Source: Lysobacterales bacterium (lineage in GTDB: Bacteria > Pseudomonadota > Gammaproteobacteria > Xanthomonadales > SZUA-36). From it: a stretch of DNA of 5,325 nt. A model generated the notes under the pieces. It had not been told where the DNA came from. It saw nothing but the letters and a program-made list of their open reading frames with translations, and ran no database searches. The DNA is taken from assembly GCA_029287515.1 (NCBI GenBank), contig JARFQZ010000374.1, forward strand, positions 1-5,325. The letters are read 5' to 3'. This document shows positions 1 through 5,325 of the stretch, piece after piece; within the stretch, counting starts at the first letter, position 1, and each line of letters starts with the position of its first letter. A program made the position numbers and the translations under genes.

Positions 1-1542
1 GTATTCCGTTCCATTCAGAACGATCGCACCGGAATGGATGAACGGCTGATTGAGACGCCAGGCGCCCGATGAATTCCAGGGCGACCACGGATCGTTGACG
101 CCTGCACGGCTGCGGGCGACCGCTTCCATCCGCAGCAGCAAATAGAGCGAAGCCAATGGCAAATCCTGTACCCGGTCGCTGCCGCTCGAGTGGAACAACA
201 GGTCATGGTGATTTTCAATGAAACACGTATCCAGCTCGGCATTTTTGAAAGGCCGGCTCAGTGCGAGATTATAAAGAAAAGAAATATTGCTTCTGACACC
301 GCTTACACGGTAGTCCATCAGGGCCCTCGCCAGTCGCGCCAGGGCTCTGTCACGGCTTTCATCCCATACCACCAGCTTCGCGATCATGGGGTCGTAATAC
401 ACACTGACTTCATCTCCCTGCAATACCCCGGTGTCCACCCTGACATGGGTGCTTTCTTCGGGAGGCTGCAGATAACCGAGGGTGCCGGTGGAAGGCAGGA
501 AATCATTATCGGGGTCCTCGGCATAGATGCGCGCCTCGAACGCATGGCCCTGAATACGAAGCCCGTCCTGGCCCAGGGGCAGGGGCTCGCCGGCAGCTAC
601 CCTGATCTGCCACTCGACCAGGTCCTGCCCGGTGATCATCTCGGTTACAGGGTGTTCGACCTGTAAGCGGGTGTTCATTTCCATGAAATAAAACGACCCG
701 TCCCGGTCGAGCAGAAACTCCACGGTTCCCGCACCTTCATAAGCGATTGCACGGGCTGCACGCAGCGCCGTTTCTCCCATGTTTTCACGCAATTTGGGGC
801 TGACACCGGGCGCCGGTGCTTCTTCGATTACTTTCTGGTGACGTCGCTGAACGGAACAGTCCCTCTCGAACAGGTAGACCGCCCCACCGGATTGATCACA
901 GAAAACCTGCACTTCAACGTGGCGCGGCGCCTGCAGGTATTTCTCGACCAGCATTTCGTCATTGCCGAAACTTGAAGCCGCCTCGCGTTTTGCAGCGGCC
1001 AGCGCTGCGTCAAATCCCCCTGCATCGCTCACCACCCGCATCCCTTTTCCACCACCTCCGGCCACAGCCTTGAGCAGGACCGGATAACCGATTTCGCCGG
1101 CGGCGGCGGCAAGTTGTTCATCAGACGGCCCTGACTCGTGAAAACCCGGCACCAGGGGCACGCCCGCGTCTTCCATGATGCTCTTGGCGGCAGACTTTGA
1201 ACCCATCGATTCAATCGCCGGCGCGGGGGGACCAATAAACGTGATTCCATTGTCAGCACAGGCCCGGGCGAACGCTGCATTTTCGGACAAAAAGCCATAA
1301 CCAGGATGCACGGCCTCGGCCTGTGTGGCACGGCAGGCATCGAGTATGCGATCAATTCTCAGGTAAGAGTCGCGAGGCGGGGCCGGCCCTATGTGCACGG
1401 CTTCGTCTGCCATTGAAACGTGCAGCGCATCGCGGTCAGCGTCCGAATACACCGCCACCGTTGCGATTCCCATGCGCCTTGCAGTCCGGATCACGCGACA
1501 GGCGATTTCACCGCGGTTTGCCACCAGAATTTTGCTGAACAC
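1..1542 (-). CDS. liuD: 3-methylcrotonyl-CoA carboxylase alpha subunit (biotin carboxylase), 3'-truncated by window edge
   Basis: This subunit carboxylates its own biotin using ATP and bicarbonate. LiuB then transfers the carboxyl group to 3-methylcrotonyl-CoA in leucine catabolism. The frame is open for 514 codons from a GTG and runs off the left edge without a stop. The start gives FSKILVANRGEIACRV, the usual N-terminus of biotin carboxylases. Seen in order: N-terminal fold (about 1-112), ATP-grasp with glycine loop AGGGGKGMR (161-169), ERDCSVQRRHQK (226-237), and EMNTRLQVEHPVTE (288-301), which holds the catalytic Glu288, Asn290 and Arg292. Arg338 lies in EARIYAEDP. The DPWSPWNSSGAWRLN stretch (484-498) resembles the linker domain typical of methylcrotonyl-CoA rather than acetyl-CoA carboxylase subunits. 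Family members are about 650-670 residues, so roughly 140 C-terminal residues, including the biotinyl-lysine domain, lie outside the window. The gene starts 14 bases after the liuB stop. Propionyl- or geranyl-CoA carboxylase subunits are the main alternatives, made less likely by the liu context. Confidence 0.93.
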   Translation of the reverse strand, partial: MFSKILVANRGEIACRVIRTARRMGIATVAVYSDADRDALHVSMADEAVHIGPAPPRDSYLRIDRILDACRATQAEAVHPGYGFLSENAAFARACADNGITFIGPPAPAIESMGSKSAAKSIMEDAGVPLVPGFHESGPSDEQLAAAAGEIGYPVLLKAVAGGGGKGMRVVSDAGGFDAALAAAKREAASSFGNDEMLVEKYLQAPRHVEVQVFCDQSGGAVYLFERDCSVQRRHQKVIEEAPAPGVSPKLRENMGETALRAARAIAYEGAGTVEFLLDRDGSFYFMEMNTRLQVEHPVTEMITGQDLVEWQIRVAAGEPLPLGQDGLRIQGHAFEARIYAEDPDNDFLPSTGTLGYLQPPEESTHVRVDTGVLQGDEVSVYYDPMIAKLVVWDESRDRALARLARALMDYRVSGVRSNISFLYNLALSRPFKNAELDTCFIENHHDLLFHSSGSDRVQDLPLASLYLLLRMEAVARSRAGVNDPWSPWNSSGAWRLNQPFIHSGAIVLNGTEY

Positions 1543-1549
1543 CGTTAGA

Positions 1550-1557
1550 CCCTCCCC
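1550..1557 (-). promoter_or_regulatory. Ribosome binding site of liuD, overlapping the liuB stop
   Basis: Read on the minus strand, the sequence GGGGAGGG lies seven bases before the GTG at 1542. Its first G is the last base of the liuB TAG stop (1559-1557). This strong Shine-Dalgarno sequence decides the GTG start, since the first in-frame ATG is more than 20 codons inside conserved sequence. The arrangement would let ribosomes finishing liuB reinitiate on liuD, which would help keep the two subunits in balance; that last point is inference. Confidence 0.8.
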
Positions 1558-3164
1558 TACATCCGGAACACGCCAAAACGTGTTTCATCGACCGGCCGGT
1601 TCAATGACGCCGAAATGGCCAGCCCCAGCACCTGCCTGGTCTGAGCCGGGTCGATCACCCCGTCGTCCCACAGCCGCGCCGACGCATAGTACGGATGCCC
1701 CTGCTCCTCGTAGCGGTCCAGAATGGGTTGCTTGAACTCAGCTTCCTGTTGCTCGGACCAGGTATCACCGGCCCTTTCAATCTGGTCGCGCTTGACCTGG
1801 GCCAGCACGCCGGCCGCCTGTTCCCCGCCCATCACCGATATCCTTGCATTGGGCCAGGTAAACAGGAACCGTGGCTCATAGGCGCGCCCGCACATTCCGT
1901 AATTACCGGCGCCGTATGAATTGCCGATGATCACGGTAAATTTCGGCACCTGTACAGATGAGACCGCGGTTACCATCTTTGCCCCATGCTTGGCGATACC
2001 TTCGGACTCATACTGCTTGCCCACCATGAACCCCGTGATGTTCTGCAAAAAAACCAGCGGGATCTTTCGCTGGCCGCACAGCTCGATAAAGTGCGCACCT
2101 TTCTGGGCTGACTCGCCGAACAGGATGCCATTGTTGGCCACCAGGCCAACCGGGTATCCGAAGATCCGGGCAAAACCGCAGATAAGAGTTGTTCCAAACC
2201 GCGCCTTGAATTCATCGAAAACCGAGCCGTCGACAATTCGCGCGATGATTTCCCTGACATCGAAGGGTCTCCTCGCATCGCTTGAAACGATGCCATGAAT
2301 TTCCTGCGGGTCATACAGCGGGTCCCTGGCCTCGCTGATATCAAGCCCGATGTGCTTGACGCGGTTGAGCCGGCTGACCGCCCTGCGCGCCAGTTTCAGC
2401 GCATGGTGATCGTTCTGGGCATAGTGATCCGCCACTCCTGACTCGCGCGTATGCACGTCTGCTCCGCCGAGTTCTTCAGCGGAGACGATTTCGCCGGTCG
2501 CCGCCCGGACCAATGGCGGCCCGCCGAGAAAAATCGTGCCCTGCTCCTTGACGATGATCGATTCATCCGCCATGGCGGGCACATAAGCGCCGCCCGCCGT
2601 GCAAGAACCCATCACGATCGCGATCTGCGGGATGTTCTGGGCCGACATGTTGGCCTGGTTGTAAAATATCCGGCCAAAATGGTCCCTGTCAGGAAACACT
2701 TCATCCTGCAGCGGCAGGTATGCACCGCCGGAGTCCACCAGGTACAGGCACGGAAGGTGGTTTTGCTCCGCGATGGCCTGGGCGCGAAGGTGTTTCTTAA
2801 CCGTCAGCGGATAGTACGTTCCGCCTTTGACCGTCGCATCGTTGGCCACGATCATGCATTCACGGCCGGCCACTCTCCCGATCCCGGTAATGATCCCGGC
2901 GGCAGCCACGGGCTCATCGTAAACGCCGAATGCAGCCAGCTGGGACAATTCCAGGAAAGGCGAACCCGGGTCGATCAGGGCATCGATGCGATCACGCACC
3001 AGCAGCTTGCCCCTGGACTCATGGCGCTGCTGGTATTTTTCCCCGCCGCCCTGCCGGATCTTCGCAACCTGTGCCGCGAGATCTTCGACCAGTCCCTGCA
3101 TGTGACCGGCATTGACCTGGTATTCCTCGGAACGGGTGTTGATCCGGGTCTCTATGATGCTCAT
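1557..3164 (-). CDS. liuB: 3-methylcrotonyl-CoA carboxylase beta subunit (carboxyltransferase)
   Basis: This is the carboxyltransferase half of 3-methylcrotonyl-CoA carboxylase. It moves the carboxyl group from biotin on LiuD to 3-methylcrotonyl-CoA, giving 3-methylglutaconyl-CoA in the cytoplasm. The 535-residue product has the normal length for bacterial MCC beta. The N-terminal carboxyltransferase domain shows VDSGGAYLPLQDEVFPDRDHF (from 143), MGSCTAGGAYVPAMADE (185-201) and GTIFLGGPPLVRAATGE (209-225). The C-terminal domain shows LQNITGFMVGKQYE (373-386), GNSYGAGNYGMCGRAYEPRF (414-433) and SVMGGEQAAGVLAQV (443-457). The glycine/alanine-rich turns are where this family forms its two oxyanion holes. 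The wording around GGAYLPLQDEVFPD is characteristic of methylcrotonyl- rather than propionyl-CoA enzymes. GGAGA, six bases before the ATG, serves as ribosome binding site. The gene follows liuA by 19 bases and precedes liuD by 14. No frameshift or missing key motif is seen. Confidence 0.96.
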   Translation of the reverse strand: MSIIETRINTRSEEYQVNAGHMQGLVEDLAAQVAKIRQGGGEKYQQRHESRGKLLVRDRIDALIDPGSPFLELSQLAAFGVYDEPVAAAGIITGIGRVAGRECMIVANDATVKGGTYYPLTVKKHLRAQAIAEQNHLPCLYLVDSGGAYLPLQDEVFPDRDHFGRIFYNQANMSAQNIPQIAIVMGSCTAGGAYVPAMADESIIVKEQGTIFLGGPPLVRAATGEIVSAEELGGADVHTRESGVADHYAQNDHHALKLARRAVSRLNRVKHIGLDISEARDPLYDPQEIHGIVSSDARRPFDVREIIARIVDGSVFDEFKARFGTTLICGFARIFGYPVGLVANNGILFGESAQKGAHFIELCGQRKIPLVFLQNITGFMVGKQYESEGIAKHGAKMVTAVSSVQVPKFTVIIGNSYGAGNYGMCGRAYEPRFLFTWPNARISVMGGEQAAGVLAQVKRDQIERAGDTWSEQQEAEFKQPILDRYEEQGHPYYASARLWDDGVIDPAQTRQVLGLAISASLNRPVDETRFGVFRM

Positions 3165-3183
3165 TTCCAGTCTCCGCGAGTCG

Positions 3184-4359
3184 CTATTGGGGCGCCGTTT
3201 CCGCGAAAAGCTCGCGACCGATCAGCATGCGGCGAATTTCTGATGTTCCGGCGCCGATTTCGTACAGCTTGGCGTCTCGCAATAATCGGCCGGCTGGATA
3301 GTCGTTGATGTACCCGTTTCCACCCAGGCATTGAATGGCTTCCAGCGCCATCCGGGTTGCCCGTTCGGAAGTGAACAGAATCGCTCCGGCCGCATCCTTG
3401 CGTTTCTCCATGCCCCGGTCACAGTTTGCAGCCACGGCATAGACGTAAGCACGCGAGGCGCTCAAGGTGATGTACATATCGGCCACTTTGCCCTGCATCA
3501 GCTGGAATTCTCCGATACTGCGCCCGAATTGCTTGCGTTCATGAAGGTAAGGCTCCACCACGTCCAGGCAATTCTGCATGATGCCCACCGGCCCGGCCGC
3601 CAATACAGCGCGCTCGTAGTCCAGGCCTGACATGAGGACCCGGACACCGCCGTTTTCCCGGCCCAGGATATTTTCCGCAGGCACCCGGCAGTCTTCGAAG
3701 ATCAGTTCACAGGTGTTCGAGCCCCTCATGCCCAGCTTATCGAGTTTCTCGCCCCTCGAAAAACCGGGTGCATCGCGCTCGACGATAAACGCGGTGATTC
3801 CACGGGAATGGGCTGCGACATCAGTCTTGGCATAAACAACGAATACGTTCGCCTCCGGTCCGTTGGTGATCCACATTTTGCTGCCGTTGAGCACGTAATG
3901 ATCGCCGTCACGGTCTGCCCGCAGACCCATGCTGACCACGTCCGAGCCTGAATTCGCCTCCGACATCGCCAGCGCGCCCACGTGCTCTCCCGTGCACAGC
4001 CTGGGAAGGTATTTGTGTTTTTGATTTTCGCTTCCATTCTTGCGGATCTGGTTCACACACAGGTTCGAATGCGCGCCATAGGACAGACCGACCGAACCGG
4101 ACGCCCGGCTGATTTCCTCCATGGCCACGCAATGCGCCAGATAGCCCAACCCGGTGCCGCCGTACTCTTCTTCCACCGTGATCCCGAGCAGACCCATATC
4201 ACCGAGCTTGCGCCACAGGTCATGGGGAAAGAGGTTGTCCCGGTCGATCTGCGCAGCAAGTGGTGCAATCTCGGAACGGGCGAATTGGTACACTGCCTCG
4301 CGCAGCATTTCAATTTCTTCACCCAGATCGAAATCCAGCGAAGGGAAATGGGTATTCAT
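3184..4359 (-). CDS. liuA: Isovaleryl-CoA dehydrogenase
   Basis: This FAD-dependent acyl-CoA dehydrogenase oxidises isovaleryl-CoA to 3-methylcrotonyl-CoA, the committed acyl-CoA step of leucine breakdown, passing electrons to electron-transfer flavoprotein. The product is 391 residues, full length for the family. The N-terminal helical domain spans about 10-125, the middle beta domain includes ALAMSEANSGSD (129-140) and KMWITNGPEA (161-170), and the C-terminal helical domain follows. The segment MSGLDYERAVLAAGP (243-257) places a glutamate (249) where isovaleryl-CoA dehydrogenases carry the catalytic base. At the position used by most other acyl-CoA dehydrogenases, the usual YEGTS reads IGAGTSEIRR (368-377), with no glutamate. 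That combination is diagnostic of isovaleryl-CoA dehydrogenase. The ATG overlaps the liuR TGA stop, with GGAGA nine bases upstream inside liuR. The downstream carboxylase genes support the assignment. Confidence 0.96.
   Translation of the reverse strand: MNTHFPSLDFDLGEEIEMLREAVYQFARSEIAPLAAQIDRDNLFPHDLWRKLGDMGLLGITVEEEYGGTGLGYLAHCVAMEEISRASGSVGLSYGAHSNLCVNQIRKNGSENQKHKYLPRLCTGEHVGALAMSEANSGSDVVSMGLRADRDGDHYVLNGSKMWITNGPEANVFVVYAKTDVAAHSRGITAFIVERDAPGFSRGEKLDKLGMRGSNTCELIFEDCRVPAENILGRENGGVRVLMSGLDYERAVLAAGPVGIMQNCLDVVEPYLHERKQFGRSIGEFQLMQGKVADMYITLSASRAYVYAVAANCDRGMEKRKDAAGAILFTSERATRMALEAIQCLGGNGYINDYPAGRLLRDAKLYEIGAGTSEIRRMLIGRELFAETAPQ
4356..4359 (-). other. ATGA overlap of liuR stop and liuA start
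   Basis: On the minus strand the liuA ATG (4359-4357) shares bases with the liuR TGA (4358-4356). This arrangement commonly supports translational coupling by stop-start reinitiation. It ties production of the regulator to that of the first enzyme. The overlap is seen directly; coupling is inferred. Confidence 0.85.
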
Positions 4360-4751
4360 ATAACGTCTTCTCCGTTAAGGCATTCCGCCAGCGCAAGCCT
4401 GCATTTATCTTCGGCCTGCGCCAGTTCTCTCAGCATGTCGTTCAGGTCGGCTTTCTGACGCTGTAACTCGACCCGCTTTTCCTGGAATGTCGCGATCAGC
4501 TTTTCCAGTTGCTTCCGGTTACTGCCCGGGGAGCCGTACATCAGGATGATTTCGGCGCTTTGGTCGAGGCTCAGGCCCAGGCGCTTGCCGCGTAGAATCA
4601 ACCTGAGCTTGGTGCGGTCTGCCGGGCTGTAAATCCTGCGGGTTCCTTCGCGCCGCGGATTCAGTAATCCTTTTTCTTCGTAAAAGCGGATCGTCCGTGT
4701 GGTCACGTCGAACTCACCGGCAAGGTCGCTGATGCTGTATGTATTGGCCAT
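4356..4751 (-). CDS. liuR: MerR-family transcriptional regulator of the liu operon
   Basis: The 131-residue product is a MerR-type regulator. The N-terminal winged helix-turn-helix reads YSISDLAGEFDVTTRTIRFY (5-24), then EEKGLLNPRREGTRRIYSPAD (25-45), the standard MerR wing. A second helical pair follows to about residue 72. A charged heptad-like helix from about 78 to 120 (LEKLIATFQEKRVELQRQKADLNDML) fits the antiparallel coiled coil through which MerR proteins dimerise. The short tail has two cysteines (117 and 124) but no metal-binding motif of the MerR/CueR type. Position directly ahead of liuA identifies it as LiuR, predicted in proteobacteria to control branched-chain amino acid catabolism. 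The start at 4751 gives the conserved MerR N-terminus and has GGGGA eight bases upstream. The same frame extends back to an ATG at 5060, but that extension would cross the promoter and the divergent gene, so it was rejected. It is the first gene of the operon and is probably autoregulated through the palindrome at 4791-4808. Confidence 0.93.
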   Translation of the reverse strand: MANTYSISDLAGEFDVTTRTIRFYEEKGLLNPRREGTRRIYSPADRTKLRLILRGKRLGLSLDQSAEIILMYGSPGSNRKQLEKLIATFQEKRVELQRQKADLNDMLRELAQAEDKCRLALAECLNGEDVI

Positions 4752-4778
4752 TCGATCAGTCCCCGTAAAAGTTCGCTC

Positions 4779-4807
4779 AGTATAGCTTACGTTTACGTTA
4801 ACGTAAA
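4779..4807 (-). promoter_or_regulatory. Predicted sigma70 promoter of the liuR-liuA-liuB-liuD operon
   Basis: Read on the minus strand, TATACT (4784-4779) matches five of six -10 bases. TTTACG (4807-4802), 17 bases upstream, matches four of six -35 bases. Transcription would start near 4772, about 20 bases before the liuR ATG. The -35 lies within one arm of the operator palindrome. The spacer is of ordinary length rather than the 19-20 bases typical of promoters activated by MerR-type twisting. This fits simple repression better than activation, though the -35 choice is uncertain. Confidence 0.6.
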
Positions 4808-4808
4808 C
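4791..4808. promoter_or_regulatory. Probable LiuR operator: 18-bp perfect palindrome
   Basis: The sequence GTTTACGTT/AACGTAAAC is a perfect inverted repeat of nine-base arms with no spacer, centred between 4799 and 4800. It sits between liuR and the divergent gene and overlaps the predicted liuR -35 and spacer. Its size and placement fit the dimeric operator of a MerR-family protein encoded next door. The assignment to LiuR is inferred from position and symmetry. ACGT units also repeat every six bases (4789, 4795, 4801), which extends the site to the left. Confidence 0.8.
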
Positions 4809-4844
4809 TTGAAAACGCAACGGTTTCTGCTTGCCCCGCTGGGC

Positions 4845-4850
4845 TATAAT
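4845..4850 (+). promoter_or_regulatory. Predicted -10 element of the divergent gene (leaderless start)
   Basis: A perfect TATAAT is followed six bases later by the ATG at 4857, so transcription would be expected to begin at or next to the start codon. No good -35 lies 16-18 bases upstream (GGTTTC at 4822-4827 is poor). TTGAAA at 4809-4814 is a good -35 by sequence but 30 bases away. No Shine-Dalgarno sequence precedes the ATG. A chance TATAAT cannot be excluded. Confidence 0.5.
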
Positions 4851-4856
4851 CACGAA

Positions 4857-5325
4857 ATGCCTACCGACTTCGCGCTGCAGGCGCAGGAATTGCTTCGCGA
4901 TACCAGCCAGTTTCAGTGGTATGTCATTCCGTTGCTGGCCATCGTGACTTACATCTACGCCATTGAGATGCACAACAAGTGCTGGAACGCCGTGTATGCC
5001 GGACTGGCGTTCTGGGGGGCGGACTCGATCAACGAAATCCTCAATTCCGTGTTTTTTCACCTCAATGGCCGGGCCCCGCTATGGGCCACCCCCGGTGATA
5101 CCGCCTACCTGATTCTGATTGGACTGAACATCGAGATTATGTTCATGTTTGCCATTGCCGGCATTGCCTGGTCAAAGATGCTGCTGCCTGACCCGCGTAC
5201 AAAAATCCTGGGCATACCCAACCGGTGGTTTATCGCACTGGCCGGTTCGGCCTTTTGCGTGCTGGTTGAAATTTTGCTGAACAGCATCGACGCGCTCACC
5301 TGGGACTGGACCTGGTGGAGCGCCA
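4857..5325 (+). CDS. Multi-pass membrane protein of unknown function, 3'-truncated by window edge
   Basis: The frame is open for 156 codons from the ATG to the right edge, with no stop. I do not recognise the family. The N-terminus (1-20) is polar and lacks a signal peptide pattern. Hydrophobic segments lie at about 21-36 (WYVIPLLAIVTYIYA), 43-58, 82-105 (AYLILIGLNIEIMFMFAIAG) and 124-142 (WFIALAGSAFCVLVEILL). The basic residues between the last two segments (Lys107, Arg114, Lys116, Arg123) suggest that loop is cytoplasmic. Acidic residues sit inside or at the edges of the hydrophobic stretches (Glu37, Asp56, Glu60, Glu93, Glu138), and aromatic residues are abundant, ending in a tryptophan cluster (149-154). 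That pattern hints at a membrane-embedded enzyme or transporter rather than a plain anchor, but this is only suggestive. It is divergent from liuR and shares its 105-base control region. Regular codon use and unbroken hydrophobic periodicity support real coding. The start has no ribosome binding site. Confidence 0.72.
   Translation, partial: MPTDFALQAQELLRDTSQFQWYVIPLLAIVTYIYAIEMHNKCWNAVYAGLAFWGADSINEILNSVFFHLNGRAPLWATPGDTAYLILIGLNIEIMFMFAIAGIAWSKMLLPDPRTKILGIPNRWFIALAGSAFCVLVEILLNSIDALTWDWTWWSA

Noticed and set aside
190..666. 158-codon open frame on the plus strand, antisense to liuD
   Set aside because: It mirrors the conserved biotin carboxylase C-terminal region. It shows no recognisable protein features or ribosome binding site and is best explained as a shadow.
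1029..1355. Minus-strand 108-codon frame within liuD, suggesting a possible frameshift
   Set aside because: The liuD frame reads without interruption from 1542 to 1 with all biotin carboxylase motifs in register, so this is simply an overlapping alternative frame.
2451..3308. 285-codon open frame on the plus strand, antisense to liuB and the end of liuA
   Set aside because: It lies opposite strongly conserved carboxyltransferase sequence. Its translation is rich in Arg, His and Gly with no domain pattern, as expected for a shadow frame in GC-rich DNA.
4809..4814. TTGAAA as a -35 for the divergent gene
   Set aside because: It is a good match by sequence but stands 30 bases from the TATAAT, too far for a normal promoter, and no -10 lies 16-18 bases downstream of it.
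4752..5060. N-terminal extension of the liuR frame back to an ATG at 5060, giving a 234-residue protein
   Set aside because: The added 103 residues have no MerR-like character and cross the -10, the operator and the divergent membrane protein gene. The ATG at 4751 gives the conserved MerR N-terminus with a ribosome binding site.
5105..5299. 64-codon minus-strand frame opposite the membrane protein gene
   Set aside because: The plus strand here encodes regular hydrophobic segments in an uninterrupted frame. The minus frame has no supporting motif or upstream signal.

Overview
The window carries a leucine/isovalerate catabolism (liu) operon on the minus strand and the start of an unrelated-looking membrane protein gene on the plus strand. 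Gene content and order (a MerR-type LiuR followed by liuA, liuB and liuD), together with moderately GC-rich coding DNA, suggest a proteobacterium, most likely a gammaproteobacterium. This is an inference from gene organisation; no rRNA or other taxonomic marker is present.

Layout from the operon promoter leftwards (minus strand): liuR (4751-4356, MerR regulator), liuA (4359-3184, isovaleryl-CoA dehydrogenase), liuB (3164-1557, carboxyltransferase subunit of 3-methylcrotonyl-CoA carboxylase) and liuD (1542 to the left edge, biotin carboxylase subunit, cut off after 514 codons). Junctions are tight: a 4-base ATGA overlap, a 19-base gap and a 14-base gap. The four genes therefore look like one transcription unit with the regulator as its first gene. 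Two of the genes, liuR and liuA, may be translationally coupled.

Together the enzymes cover two successive steps of leucine breakdown. LiuA oxidises isovaleryl-CoA to 3-methylcrotonyl-CoA, and LiuB plus LiuD carboxylate that to 3-methylglutaconyl-CoA. The hydratase (LiuC), which sits between liuB and liuD in the well-known Pseudomonas liuRABCDE order, is absent from that position here. It and the HMG-CoA lyase (LiuE) may lie beyond the left edge.

The 105-base divergent intergenic region (4752-4856) holds a clear 18-bp perfect palindrome, made of six-base-periodic ACGT units, that overlaps the likely -35 of the liuR promoter. This is the probable LiuR operator. On the other side, the plus-strand gene starting at 4857 has a perfect TATAAT only six bases before its ATG and no visible ribosome binding site, suggesting a leaderless transcript. 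Its product is a multi-pass membrane protein that I do not recognise and that runs off the right edge.

Most of the window is well-understood metabolism. The parts worth a second look are the operator architecture, the leaderless divergent gene and the missing liuC. I see no mobile element, CRISPR array, RNA gene or convincing terminator.
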